A stretch of DNA of 64,000 bases from Pseudorhodoferax sp. Leaf265 (GCF_001422365.1 NZ_LMMT01000012.1:64712-128711), one strand, 5' to 3'; shown: positions 9,128-17,818, numbered from the stretch's first letter. Numbers and translations: made by a program. The notes: a model not told the origin generated them from the letters alone.

Positions 9128-10234
9128 ATGCCTGCATCTGCTTTCCACGGGCGCGTCTTGGCCCGCGCCATCGGCCTTACGGCCCTGCTGCTGCTGGGCG
9201 GCTGCGCCAGCACCCGCGCCTGCGAGGCTGGCTTTTCGGCCTCGCCGCAGTACGAGGCCGAGGGTTGCCGCTTCCGCAACGCGGCCAACCCCGAGGCCAA
9301 GCCCTCGCAGGAGGGCTGGCGCATCTGGAGCCGCTTCTTCTTCGGCAAGAAGGAGGGCACGGTGCCGGTGGACGCCATTCCCGTGCACCCCCTCGCGCAG
9401 GCGCAACTCGCGGCGCTGCCGCCGGACGCCAACCACATCGTGCGCCTGGGCCATTCCTCGCACCTGCTCAAGCTGCAGGGGCGCTACTGGCTGATCGACC
9501 CCGTGTTCGGCGAGCGCGTCTCGCCGTTCAGCTTCATGGGGCCCAAGCGCTTCCACGCGCCGCCGTTGGCGCTGACGGAGCTGCCGCCGATCGAGGGCCT
9601 GATCCTCTCGCACGACCACTACGACCACCTGGACGTGCCCACCATCGAGTACTTGAAAGACCGCGTGCAGCGCTACTTCGTGCCGCTGGGCGTGGGCCGG
9701 CGGCTGGTGGAAATGGGCGTGGCGCCCGAGCGCATCACCGAGTTCGACTGGTGGCAGGCCGCCACGCACGCCGGCGTGCAGCTCACGGCCACGCCCTCGC
9801 AGCACTTCTCGGGCCGCGGCCTGTGGGACCGCGACAGCACGCTGTGGTCGTCCTGGGTGCTCCAGGTCGGCGGCCAGCGCATCTACTACAGCGGCGACTC
9901 GGGCTACTTCGGCGGTTTCGCGCAGATCGGCGCGCGCTTTGGCGGTTTCGACATCGCGCTCATGGAGAACGGCGCCTACGACGCCTGGTGGCCCTCGGTG
10001 CACATGACGCCCGAGGAGACCGTGCGCGCGTTCGAGGACCTGCGCGGCAAGACGCTCTACAGCGTGCACAACAGCACCTTCGACCTGGCCTTCCACCGTT
10101 GGCAGGCACCGCTGGCCGAGCTGGCGGCGCTGGCCCAGGCCAAGGGCATCGACCTGGCCACGCCCGAGATCGGCGAGGTGCTCACAGTGGGCGCGCCGCG
10201 CGCCAACCGCCTCTGGTGGGAGGGTTTGCGCTGA
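9128..10234 (+). CDS. MBL-fold metallohydrolase lipoprotein (NAPE-PLD/UlaG-like)
   Basis: A 368-residue surface or periplasmic hydrolase. The signal ends in lipobox L-G-G-C (Cys26). The metallo-beta-lactamase metal site is intact: LSHDHYDHLD near residue 161, a later SQHFSGRG histidine, YSGDSGYF and a C-terminal SVHNSTFDLAFH. The layout resembles bacterial relatives of N-acyl-phosphatidylethanolamine phospholipase D, suggesting a phosphodiester or lactone substrate, but this is inference. The ATG at 9128 was chosen over an in-frame TTG three codons upstream. It is divergent from the MscS operon with only 58 bases between them. Confidence 0.85.
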   Translation: MPASAFHGRVLARAIGLTALLLLGGCASTRACEAGFSASPQYEAEGCRFRNAANPEAKPSQEGWRIWSRFFFGKKEGTVPVDAIPVHPLAQAQLAALPPDANHIVRLGHSSHLLKLQGRYWLIDPVFGERVSPFSFMGPKRFHAPPLALTELPPIEGLILSHDHYDHLDVPTIEYLKDRVQRYFVPLGVGRRLVEMGVAPERITEFDWWQAATHAGVQLTATPSQHFSGRGLWDRDSTLWSSWVLQVGGQRIYYSGDSGYFGGFAQIGARFGGFDIALMENGAYDAWWPSVHMTPEETVRAFEDLRGKTLYSVHNSTFDLAFHRWQAPLAELAALAQAKGIDLATPEIGEVLTVGAPRANRLWWEGLR

Positions 10235-10281
10235 GCGACATGGACGGCCTGTACCATGGCTGCGCTGAGCCGAGGAGACCC

Positions 10282-10650
10282 ATGTCCTACATGCTGCTGA
10301 TCCACGAACCCGTCGGCCAACGCGCCACGCGCAGCGAGGCCGAAGGCCGCGCGGCCTACGACCAGATGCTGCGCTTCGGCGCCGACCTGAAGGCGCGCGG
10401 CCTGCTGGTGGCCGCCGAGTCGCTGGCGTCCGAGCATGCCGCCACGCGCGTGCAGCGCCGGGGCGGCAAGACGCAACTGCTGGACGGCCCCTTCGCCGAG
10501 GCCAAGGAGATGGTGGGCGGCTTCTTCCTGCTCAACTGCGCCACGCGTGAAGAGGCGCTCGCGATCGCCGCGCAGTGTCCGGCGGCCGAATGGTGCACGG
10601 TGGAAGTGCGCGGCCTGGCGCCGTGCTGGGACGACGGCCGGCCAACCTGA
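10282..10650 (+). CDS. DGPF/YCII-family protein, first copy
   Basis: A 122-residue small cytoplasmic protein of the YCII-related (DGPF) family, a ferredoxin-like fold of unknown enzymatic role. The family-naming motif is visible as QLLDGPFAEAKEMVGGF. GAGGAG precedes the ATG. It is first in a rightward series with a second DGPF gene, a VOC protein and an ECF sigma factor. In ECF42 systems, DGPF genes are established neighbours and targets of the sigma factor. It shares perhaps one third of its residues with the second copy, so the duplication is old. Confidence 0.85.
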   Translation: MSYMLLIHEPVGQRATRSEAEGRAAYDQMLRFGADLKARGLLVAAESLASEHAATRVQRRGGKTQLLDGPFAEAKEMVGGFFLLNCATREEALAIAAQCPAAEWCTVEVRGLAPCWDDGRPT

Positions 10651-10721
10651 AATTTTTTCGCCGCGCTGTCGAATCCGCGCGCGCCGCTTCGTCGTGCAGG
10701 CATGGTCACCAGGAGAACACC

Positions 10722-11150
10722 ATGCGTTTCATGATTCTGGTCCGGTCCGTGCCGGCCTTCGATGTCGAGACCCAGCCGGTCGCAGACGATCCGGCGCACG
10801 CCGCCATGTACGCGGCCATGGCCGCCTACCACGAGGAACTGGCGCGCGCCGGCGTGCTGCTGGACGCGGCCGGGCTCAAGCCGCAGTCCGCCGGCTGGCG
10901 CATCCGCTACGGCGCCGGCGACCAACGCACCGTCATCGACGGCCCGTTCGCCGAAGCCAAGGAACTCGTGGCCGGCTACACGCTGATCCAGGTGCGCTCG
11001 CGCGAGGAGGCGCTGGAATGGGCGCGCCGTTTCCCGAACCCGGTCGGTGCCGGCCAGCCGGCCGAGATCGAGGTGCGCCAGCTCTACGAGGTCGACGACT
11101 TCCCGCCGGGCGACACCACCGAGCGCTTCAAGACCATCGGAACCTTGTAA
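10722..11150 (+). CDS. DGPF/YCII-family protein, second copy
   Basis: A 142-residue protein with the conserved core TVIDGPFAEAKELVAGYTLI and a longer C-terminal tail (VDDFPPGDTTERFKTIGTL) than its upstream neighbour. This tail is typical of DGPF proteins linked to ECF42 sigma factors. AGGAGA lies six bases before the ATG. The 71-base gap to the preceding gene could carry its own promoter. The VOC gene follows 11 bases after its stop, so these two are certainly co-transcribed. Biochemical role is unknown; oxidative or antibiotic stress has been proposed for the class. Confidence 0.87.
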   Translation: MRFMILVRSVPAFDVETQPVADDPAHAAMYAAMAAYHEELARAGVLLDAAGLKPQSAGWRIRYGAGDQRTVIDGPFAEAKELVAGYTLIQVRSREEALEWARRFPNPVGAGQPAEIEVRQLYEVDDFPPGDTTERFKTIGTL

Positions 11151-11161
11151 GGAGACCCACC

Positions 11162-11572
11162 ATGCCGCAACACGCACAGATCTTCGTCAACCTGCCCATC
11201 AAGGACATGGCGCGCAGCCAGGCCTTCTTCCGCAGCCTGGGCTACGAGTTCAACCCGCAGTTCACCAACGCGCAGGGCGCCGCGCTGGTGCTGGGCGAGA
11301 ACCTGTTCGCCATGCTGCTGGTCGAGCCCTTCTTCCAGAGCTTCACCAAGAAAACCATCGTCGATGCGCACCAGAGCGTCGAGGTGCTGGTCTGCCTGTC
11401 GTGCAGCGGCCGCGAGGAGGTCGACGACCTCGTGCGCAAGGCCCGCGCGGCCGGCGCCACCGTGCCCAACGAGGCGCAGGACTACGGCTTCATGTACTCC
11501 CACGGCTTCACCGACCTGGATGGGCATGTCTGGGAACTGGTCCACATGTCGGGCGAGCCGCCGCAAGCCTGA
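11162..11572 (+). CDS. VOC-family (glyoxalase-like) protein
   Basis: A 136-residue protein of the vicinal oxygen chelate fold, with the paired modules expected: FVNLPIKDMARSQAFFRSLGYEF at the N-terminus and the metal-ligand segment FTDLDGHVWELVHM at the C-terminus. Members include glyoxalases, dioxygenases and resistance proteins; this one resembles the general VOC proteins found with ECF42 clusters and its substrate is unknown. A GGAG site precedes the ATG. Its TGA overlaps the sigma-factor ATG by one base, so translation is probably coupled. Confidence 0.85.
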   Translation: MPQHAQIFVNLPIKDMARSQAFFRSLGYEFNPQFTNAQGAALVLGENLFAMLLVEPFFQSFTKKTIVDAHQSVEVLVCLSCSGREEVDDLVRKARAAGATVPNEAQDYGFMYSHGFTDLDGHVWELVHMSGEPPQA

Positions 11573-12861
11573 TGCACGAAGCCACGCACGCCGCGACCCA
11601 CGCAGCGATCGCCGCGGTCTGGCGCATCGAGTCCGCCAGGATCGTGGCCGTGGTCGCGCGCATGACGCGCGACATCGGCGTGGCCGAGGAACTGGCGCAG
11701 GACGCGCTGATCGCCGCGCTCGAGCACTGGCCGCGGGACGGCGTGCCCGACAACCCGGGTGCCTGGCTCACGACCACGGCCAAGCGCCGCGCGCTGGACC
11801 ATTTGCGGCGCGACAAGCTGGCGGCTGACAAGCTGGAGCAGGTCGGCCATGACCTCGAAGCACAGGAGGCCTTGATCGTGCCGGACTTCGTCGATGCGCT
11901 GGACGCCGCACGCGCCGACCAGATCGGCGACGACCTGCTGCGGCTGATTTTCACGGCCTGCCACCCGGTGCTCTCGGCCGAGGCGCGCGTGGCGCTCACG
12001 CTCAAGCTGCTGGGCGGCCTGTCCACGCAGGAGATCGCGCGCGCCTTCCTGGTGCCCGAGCCCACCATCGCCCAGCGCATCGTGCGCGCCAAGCGCCAGC
12101 TGGGCGAGGCCGGCGTGGCCTTCGAGCTGCCGCAGGGCGCGGCGCTGGCCGAGCGCCTGGCCTCGGTGCTCGAGGTGGTCTACCTGGTCTTCAACGAGGG
12201 CTACACGGCCACGGCCGGCGACGACTGGATGCGGCCCGAGCTCGTGCAGGAGGCGCTGCGCCTGGGCCGCATGCTGAGCGGCCTGGCGCCCCAGGAGCCC
12301 GAGGCCTGGGGTCTCATCGCGCTCATGGAACTGCAGGCCTCCCGCGCCGCGGCGCGGCTGGACGAGGCCGGCCGGCCCGTGCTGCTGGCCGACCAGGACC
12401 GCGGCCGCTGGGACCGGCTGCTGATCCGCCGCGGCCTGGTGGCGCTGGAGCGCGCGGCCGCGCTGGGCGGTGCCGATGGCTTCTATGCGCTGCAGGCCGG
12501 CATCGCCGCCTGCCATGCGCGCGCGCCCGCGGCGGCGGACACCGACTGGGCCCGCATCGCCGCGCTGTACGGCCGGCTCGCACAGGTGGCGCCCTCGCCC
12601 GTGGTCGAACTCAACCGCGCCGTGGCGGTCGGCATGGCCGAGGGCCCGGCCGCGGCGCTGGTGCTGGTCGACCGCCTGCAGGGCGACAAGGCCTTGCGCA
12701 ACTACCAGTGGCTGCCCAGCGTGCGTGCCGACCTGCTGGGCAAGCTGGGCCGCCACGCCGAAGCCCAGGCCGAATGGCTGCGCGCCGCCGGGCTGGCCGG
12801 CAATGGTGCCGAGCGCACGCTGCTGCTGGCCCGTGCCGCCCAGGCCGCGGCGCAGGGCTAG
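11572..12861 (+). CDS. ECF42-like RNA polymerase sigma factor with C-terminal extension
   Basis: A 429-residue sigma factor. Residues ~1-180 contain sigma region 2 (EELAQDALIAALEHWP, then NPGAWLTTTAKRRALDHLRRDK) and region 4 (GLSTQEIARAFLVPEPTIAQRIVRAKRQL). Residues ~185-429 are a large helical extension (DUF6596/TPR-like) with VYLVFNEGY and VELNRAVAVGM, characteristic of ECF41/ECF42-type factors that use the extension instead of a separate anti-sigma. No anti-sigma gene is nearby. The coupled DGPF and VOC genes upstream are the expected partners. It ends against the TonB receptor gene with overlapping stop codons. Confidence 0.92.
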   Translation: MHEATHAATHAAIAAVWRIESARIVAVVARMTRDIGVAEELAQDALIAALEHWPRDGVPDNPGAWLTTTAKRRALDHLRRDKLAADKLEQVGHDLEAQEALIVPDFVDALDAARADQIGDDLLRLIFTACHPVLSAEARVALTLKLLGGLSTQEIARAFLVPEPTIAQRIVRAKRQLGEAGVAFELPQGAALAERLASVLEVVYLVFNEGYTATAGDDWMRPELVQEALRLGRMLSGLAPQEPEAWGLIALMELQASRAAARLDEAGRPVLLADQDRGRWDRLLIRRGLVALERAAALGGADGFYALQAGIAACHARAPAAADTDWARIAALYGRLAQVAPSPVVELNRAVAVGMAEGPAAALVLVDRLQGDKALRNYQWLPSVRADLLGKLGRHAEAQAEWLRAAGLAGNGAERTLLLARAAQAAAQG

Positions 12862-14909
12862 AAGCGCGCCGTGGCGCCGACGAAGTACATGCGTCCGCCG
12901 TTGTCGTAGTTGGCACCGGTCTCGCGGGTCTGCTTGTCGGCCAGGTTGACGACGCCGGCGCGCAGCGTCAGCGCTTCGTTCAGGCGGTAGTTGGTCGCCA
13001 GGTCCACCGTGGTGTAGGCCTTGGCGAAGGTGCTGGCCGTGCCCGTCACCACCACCTCCTTGCCGGTGTAGCGCGCGCTGAGGTCGGCGCTCCAGTCCGG
13101 CCGGATCTGCCAGCTCAGCGCCGAGCTGGCGACGAGCTTGGGAACGGCCAGCAGCGCGGCGCCCGTGGTCAGGTTCCTGGACTCGAACATGCGCGTGAAG
13201 CTGTTCTTCCATGCCAGGCCCTTGGCCAGCGGCACGTTCAGGTAGGCCTCCAGGCCGCGCGTGCGGGCGCGCTGGGCGTTCTCCATGCGCGTCCACCAGT
13301 AGCCGTTGAAGAAACCCAGCGGCTGGTAGTCGATCTTGTTGCGGAAGTTGGTGTGGAAGTAGGTGGCCCCGGCCGACCAGCCGGCCTCGTCGTACCCCAG
13401 GCCCAGCTCGTGGTTGATGCTGGTCTCGGGTTGCAGGTCGGGGTTGCCGACCATGAAGCAGCCCGGCCTGCCTTCGGGATCGCGGAAGCTGCTGGTCCAG
13501 CCCATGCCGGCCAGGCTGCGGCAACCGTTGCCGCCGGACTGTGTGGCCGCGCTCGGCGAGTTCTCCTTGAGTCCCGGCGCACGGAAGCCGCGCGAGACGC
13601 CGCCGCGCACGGTCCATGCCTCGGCCGGGTGATAGACCACGTAAGCGCGCGGGCTCCAGTTGGTGCCGTACTTCCTGTGCCGGTCCATGCGCAGGCCCAG
13701 CGTCAGCGAGAGGTTCTCGCGCAGGAACAGGGTGTCCTCGCCGAACAGCGCCCAGGTGCTGTTGCTGAGGCCTGTGCCAGTGACCGGCGCGCCGGTGTAG
13801 TCGATCGGTGCCAGGCCGATGGTGTCGCGGTTCTCGAGCTCCTCGCGGCGCCACTGGCCGCCCAGGGTCAGCACGTGGTCCAGGCCCAGCAGCTTGAGCG
13901 GCAGGTCCACGCGGCCGTCCAGCGTGGTGTCGCGCGCGTTGTTGCCGATGGTGTCGCCCTGGTCCTCGTACCTGTGGTGCGTGAGGTTGAGCTTGGAACG
14001 CACGTCGCCCCACCTGCCGTCGTGGCTCAGGCCGAAGTGGGTGTGGACCAGCTTGGCCAGGCCCCAGGCGCCGACCAAGGGGTCGCCGTCGGCATCGACG
14101 GTCTTCGAGTCGGTGGCGCGTTGTGTGCCCTGGCCGGCTTCGAAGCCCAGCACCTGGTCGGGCGTGAGCTGCCAGTTCAGCAGCGCGTTGAGGCTCTGGT
14201 TCTTCGCGCCGGCGGTGGACTGGTAGCCGCCCGTGAAGCCACCCGTGGACTCATCCGCATCGCGCACCGTGTAGTTGCCGCCGATGCGCAGGCCGATCCG
14301 GTCGGACAGCGGCCCGCTGATGTGGAAGCCGGTCTGCTTGCGGTCGCCGCGCTCCGAGTCGCTGGGCCGGGAGTAGTTGGCCGTGACCGAGCCGCCCCAG
14401 CGCGTGCCGATCTTGCGGGTGATGATGTTGATCACGCCGCCCATGGCGTCCGAGCCGTACAGCGAGGACATGGGGCCGCGCACGACTTCGATGCGCTCGA
14501 TCATCTCGGGCGTGATCCAGTCCAGGTCCTGCTGGCCCAGGTCGTCGCGGTAGTTCACGCCGGCCGAGCTGCCCTGGCGCTTGCCGTCGACCAGGATCAG
14601 CGTGTACTTGTCGGGCAGGCCGCGCAGCTTGATCTTCGACTGCGGGCCGGTGGCGGCCGTGCCGCCGGTCACGCCGGGGATGGTGGACAGCAGCTCGCCG
14701 ATGCTGGTGACGGGCTTCTTCTCGATGTCCTCGCGCGTGATCACGCTGATGCTGGCCGGCGCCTCCTGGATGTCCACCGCCTGGCCGGAGGCGGTGACCA
14801 CGACGGTCTGCAGGGCCTGGTCGGCGTTCTGGGCGTAGGCCTGGGCCAGCACAAGGCTCAGGAGACAGGGCGCAAAGGCCAGGCTGCGGGTGCGGATGCG
14901 TGCGTTCAC
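12858..14909 (-). CDS. TonB-dependent outer-membrane receptor (ferric siderophore/FepA-IrgA type)
   Basis: A receptor of about 683 residues. The chosen GTG (14909) follows a GAGG site and begins a signal peptide ending AYAQ; an ATG 15 codons earlier is possible. Next comes a TonB-box-like TVVVTA stretch, the plug domain (ASISVITREDIEKK, IKLRGLPDKYTLILVDGKR, IERIEVVRGPMSSLYGSDAMGGVINII) and a 22-strand barrel ending in a terminal aromatic (FVGATARF). The plug resembles catecholate receptors and colicin receptors such as CirA, so ferric siderophore uptake is likely. A Fur-like site lies just upstream, and a two-component system is divergent from it. Confidence 0.93.
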   Translation of the reverse strand: MNARIRTRSLAFAPCLLSLVLAQAYAQNADQALQTVVVTASGQAVDIQEAPASISVITREDIEKKPVTSIGELLSTIPGVTGGTAATGPQSKIKLRGLPDKYTLILVDGKRQGSSAGVNYRDDLGQQDLDWITPEMIERIEVVRGPMSSLYGSDAMGGVINIITRKIGTRWGGSVTANYSRPSDSERGDRKQTGFHISGPLSDRIGLRIGGNYTVRDADESTGGFTGGYQSTAGAKNQSLNALLNWQLTPDQVLGFEAGQGTQRATDSKTVDADGDPLVGAWGLAKLVHTHFGLSHDGRWGDVRSKLNLTHHRYEDQGDTIGNNARDTTLDGRVDLPLKLLGLDHVLTLGGQWRREELENRDTIGLAPIDYTGAPVTGTGLSNSTWALFGEDTLFLRENLSLTLGLRMDRHRKYGTNWSPRAYVVYHPAEAWTVRGGVSRGFRAPGLKENSPSAATQSGGNGCRSLAGMGWTSSFRDPEGRPGCFMVGNPDLQPETSINHELGLGYDEAGWSAGATYFHTNFRNKIDYQPLGFFNGYWWTRMENAQRARTRGLEAYLNVPLAKGLAWKNSFTRMFESRNLTTGAALLAVPKLVASSALSWQIRPDWSADLSARYTGKEVVVTGTASTFAKAYTTVDLATNYRLNEALTLRAGVVNLADKQTRETGANYDNGGRMYFVGATARF

Positions 14910-14953
14910 GGGACCTCGTTGGATGGTTTTCCTGCCGGCGCGGGAGCGTGGCA

Positions 14954-14972
14954 AATGAGAAATATTCGCAAT
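14954..14972 (-). promoter_or_regulatory. Fur-box-like palindrome
   Basis: An AT-rich island in very GC-rich DNA with an imperfect 8-3-8 inverted repeat, AATGAGAA-ATA-TTCGCAAT (six of eight pairs match). It resembles betaproteobacterial Fur boxes of the AATGAGAAT...ATTCGCATT kind. It lies ~45 bases upstream of the receptor start and ~40 bases upstream of the response-regulator start, so it could control both. Confidence 0.6.
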
Positions 14973-15012
14973 GCGGATAATAGAAACCGGTCACCGTTCC
15001 TTCACCTTTCTT

Positions 15013-15813
15013 ATGAATTCTTTGCAAACCTGCTGGCGGCCGTTGCGGGCCATCACGCCAGGGCACCTGGATGTCACCGCAGCGCGCGTGCTGCTGGTCG
15101 ACGACGACCTGGAGCTGTGCCGCATGCTGCAGGAGTTCCTGGAGGCCGAGCCGGTGCAGCTGGACTGCGTGCACGACGGCGGCGAGGCCGCCGAGCGGCT
15201 GGCGCGCGAGCGCTTCGATGTGGTGCTGCTGGACGTGATGCTGCCCACGCTGGATGGCTACGCCGTGCTGCGCGCGCTGCGTGCCCAGGCCCTGGTCACG
15301 CCCGTGCTGATGCTCAGCGCGCGCGGCCACGAGGACGACCGCATCATGGGCCTGGAGGCCGGTGCCGACGACTACCTGCCCAAGCCCTTCAACCCGCGCG
15401 AACTGCGCGCCCGCCTGTTCGCCATGCTGCGGCGCGGCCTGCGCCCTGCGCCCGGGGCGCCGCTGCCGGAGCCGGCCCTGTCCCTGGATGCCTTGCGGCT
15501 GCTGCCGGGCAAGGCGGTGGCGGCCATCGGTGGGGTGACGGTGGCGCTGACCGCGGCCGAGGCGCGCATCCTGGAGGCGCTGATGCGCGCGCCCAACCGG
15601 CCGGTCTCGCGCGCCCAGCTCACGCGCTGGGGCCTGGGGCGCGCCCTGCTGCCGGCCGACCGCAGCCTGGACACGCATGTGAGCAACCTGCGCCGCAAGC
15701 TGGGCCTGGACGGCGCGCGCGCCGGCGCGCCGGTGCTGCGCAGCGCGCGCGGCGTGGGCTATGTGCTGCACGCGGCGTTGCCGGCACACGCTGCGGCGGA
15801 GGTGCCGGCCTGA
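15013..15813 (+). CDS. OmpR-family response regulator
   Basis: A ~266-residue two-component regulator. The receiver domain has the acidic pair and phospho-acceptor region (VLLVDDDLELC; VVLLDVMLPTLDGY), the switch threonine/serine position in VLMLSARG and the conserved lysine in YLPKPFNP. A winged-helix DNA-binding domain follows, with RSLDTHVSNLRRKLG and RGVGYVL. ATG 15013 is preferred because an earlier ATG (14971) would lie within the Fur-like site. It overlaps the kinase gene by four bases. Divergence from the TonB receptor suggests it may regulate that gene, perhaps together with Fur. Confidence 0.9.
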   Translation: MNSLQTCWRPLRAITPGHLDVTAARVLLVDDDLELCRMLQEFLEAEPVQLDCVHDGGEAAERLARERFDVVLLDVMLPTLDGYAVLRALRAQALVTPVLMLSARGHEDDRIMGLEAGADDYLPKPFNPRELRARLFAMLRRGLRPAPGAPLPEPALSLDALRLLPGKAVAAIGGVTVALTAAEARILEALMRAPNRPVSRAQLTRWGLGRALLPADRSLDTHVSNLRRKLGLDGARAGAPVLRSARGVGYVLHAALPAHAAAEVPA

Positions 15814-17201
15814 ACACGCGCCTGTTCCGCCGCCTCTTCCTGTCGTTCTGGGCGGCGCTGGTGCTGATCCTGCTGGTCGGCAGCGGCGTGACGCTGGCTG
15901 TGACCTCGGCGCGGCTGCATGCGCTGGACGGCGTCAGCTCCGCCGAGCTCACGCAGGCCGCGCGCCACGCGGCCCGTGCGGGCGATGCGGCACTGGGCCA
16001 ATGGGTGCGCCGCACCGAGGCGCAGTACGCCAGCCTGCGCGTGTTCCTGGTGGACCGTGCGGGGCGCGAACTGCTGGGCCGGCCGCTGCCGGTGCGGCTG
16101 CAGGACTGGGTCCAGCTGAACCTGGCCCAGACGGTGGCGCTGTGGGAGGGCGGGCCGGCCAGCGCCGGCCCGGCCGTGCACCGCGCCCATGTGCCGGTGC
16201 CCGACTCCTGGTGGAACGTGCCGGCCATCGAGAGCGCCGGCGGCGGCGTGCATTTCGCGCTGTTCCTGCCATTCGATTCCTCGGCCTACGAGGTGCTGGG
16301 CGTGCCGCATGTGCTGGTGCTGTTGTTTCTGTGCGCGGTGTGCGTGAGCGGCCTGGCCTGCTGGGTGGTGGCGCGCCACATCATGCGGCCCGTGCTCGGC
16401 GTGCAGCAGGGCCTGCGCAGCCTGGCGCGCGGCGAACTCGGCGCGCGCATGGGCCCGGGCCTGGCCGGCCGCAGCGACGAACTGGGCGCGCTGGCGGCCG
16501 ACTTCGACGCCACCGCGCAGCGGCTGCAGGAACTGGTCTCGGCCCAGGAACTGCTGCTGCGCGATGTCTCGCACGAGCTGCGCTCGCCGCTCACGCGGCT
16601 GCGGCTGGCCCTGGAACTCGCGCGCCGCGGCGGCCCCGGCATGCCGGCGCAGCTGGACCGCATCGAGCGCGAATGCGCCCGGCTCGACCTGTTGACCGGC
16701 CAGGTGCTGCGGCTGGCACGCCTGCGCGAGCCGCGTGCTGCCGCCCGTGCGCCGCTGGACCTGGCGGCCCTGGTCGGCGACACGGTCGCCGACGTGGCCT
16801 ACGAGGCCGAAGCCGCCGGCAAGGCCGTGGCCTGGCAGCCACCGCGCCAGCCGGTGCTGCTGCACGGCGCTGCGGCCGAGCTGTCCAGCATGCTGGAGAA
16901 CGTGTTGCGCAATGCGCTGCGCTTCACGCCGCGCGGCGGGCAGGTCGACGTGGGCCTGGAACTGCAGGGCGGCGCGGTCGCCCTGTCGGTGCGCGACCGC
17001 GGCCCGGGCATCGCGCCCGAGCACCTGGACCAGGTGTTCGCTCCCTTCTTCCAGGCCGACCTGTCGCGCGCCAGCGGCCACACCGGTGCCGGCCTGGGCC
17101 TGCCGATCGCGCAGCGCGTGGCACAGCGCCATGCGGGCGAGATCCGGCTGGTCAACCGCGCGGGCGGCGGGTTGCGCGTGGAGATCGTGCTGCCGTGCTG
17201 A
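15810..17201 (+). CDS. Sensor histidine kinase, CpxA-like architecture
   Basis: About 463 residues. TM1 is at ~10-32, followed by a periplasmic domain of ~140 residues, then TM2 near 165-190, HAMP (residues ~190-245), a HisKA H-box SHELRSPLTRLRLA (His about 254) and a HATPase domain with N-box ENVLRNALRFTP, DRGPGI and GAGLGLPIA. No ATG, GTG or TTG fits the reading start. A CTG overlapping the regulator stop, eight bases after GGAGGT, is the most likely initiator. The stimulus is unknown; a metal or envelope signal fits the neighbouring TonB receptor. Confidence 0.9.
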   Translation: MNTRLFRRLFLSFWAALVLILLVGSGVTLAVTSARLHALDGVSSAELTQAARHAARAGDAALGQWVRRTEAQYASLRVFLVDRAGRELLGRPLPVRLQDWVQLNLAQTVALWEGGPASAGPAVHRAHVPVPDSWWNVPAIESAGGGVHFALFLPFDSSAYEVLGVPHVLVLLFLCAVCVSGLACWVVARHIMRPVLGVQQGLRSLARGELGARMGPGLAGRSDELGALAADFDATAQRLQELVSAQELLLRDVSHELRSPLTRLRLALELARRGGPGMPAQLDRIERECARLDLLTGQVLRLARLREPRAAARAPLDLAALVGDTVADVAYEAEAAGKAVAWQPPRQPVLLHGAAAELSSMLENVLRNALRFTPRGGQVDVGLELQGGAVALSVRDRGPGIAPEHLDQVFAPFFQADLSRASGHTGAGLGLPIAQRVAQRHAGEIRLVNRAGGGLRVEIVLPC

Positions 17202-17248
17202 GCGGGCTTGTCACGCCGCTGTCACGGTGGCCCGAACAATCCCCTGGC

Positions 17249-17743
17249 ATGCAACACCCGTTCCCGATCCGTGTGCTTTTCCTGTGCAACAGCAACGCGG
17301 CGCGCAGCCTGATGGCCGAGTCGCTGCTGCGGCACCTCGACAGCAGCCGCTTCGCCGCCTACTCGGCCGGCAGCACGCCGACGCCGGACGGCCAGCCCGA
17401 CCCGCGCACCTTGCAGGCCCTGGCAGCGGCAGACCTGCCCACCGATGGCCTGCGCAGCAAGGGCTGGGATGAATTCAGCGGCCCGGATGCGCCGCACATG
17501 GACCTGGTGGTCACGCTGTGCGACGAGGCCGCGGGCGAGACCTGCCCGGTCTGGCCCGGCCACCCCGCCACGGCGCACTGGTCGCATGCCGATCCGCGCG
17601 CCGAGGGCGCGCAGGACCCTGAACGCTTCGTGCACGCCGTGCATGGGCTGCGCCGGCACATCGAGCTGCTCGTGAACCTGCCCGACGAGCGCATCGACCG
17701 GCTGGTGCTGCAGGCCGAGGCGCGCCAGCTCGGCCAGGTGTGA
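17249..17743 (+). CDS. Arsenate reductase-like low-molecular-weight phosphatase
   Basis: A 164-residue protein of the LMW protein-tyrosine-phosphatase/thioredoxin-type ArsC fold. The catalytic P-loop is CNSNAARS (Cys-X5-Arg) near residue 13, with the general-acid loop around SHADPRAEG and the redox-type cysteine region VTLCDEAAGETCPVWPG, which supports ArsC rather than a plain phosphatase. It would reduce arsenate to arsenite in the cytoplasm. No arsR, arsB or acr3 is nearby, so it stands alone. It starts 47 bases after the kinase and may be read through from it. Confidence 0.75.
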   Translation: MQHPFPIRVLFLCNSNAARSLMAESLLRHLDSSRFAAYSAGSTPTPDGQPDPRTLQALAAADLPTDGLRSKGWDEFSGPDAPHMDLVVTLCDEAAGETCPVWPGHPATAHWSHADPRAEGAQDPERFVHAVHGLRRHIELLVNLPDERIDRLVLQAEARQLGQV

Positions 17744-17818
17744 CTTGCGGCATCTTGCCGGCACGCCGCTGAACGCGTCAGATCGACGGCGCCGCGCCTT
17801 TCCTGCTGGAGCCCTGCC

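Noticed and set aside
9070-9471. N-terminal extension of the MscS protein to 9471
   Set aside because: The extension is antisense to the MBL lipoprotein and the proper signal peptide begins at 9069.
6460-10650. A 1396-codon plus-strand frame across the MscS gene
   Set aside because: Rich in His, Gln, Arg and Ala with no domain, antisense to a well-supported channel; only its last ~120 codons are real (the first DGPF protein).
14971-15012. A longer response regulator starting at 14971
   Set aside because: The start falls inside the Fur-like site and the extra residues are not typical of receiver domains.
12708-17201. A 1497-codon plus-strand frame as one giant protein
   Set aside because: It runs antisense to the TonB receptor and out of frame through the response regulator; only the final kinase part (15810 onward) is supported.
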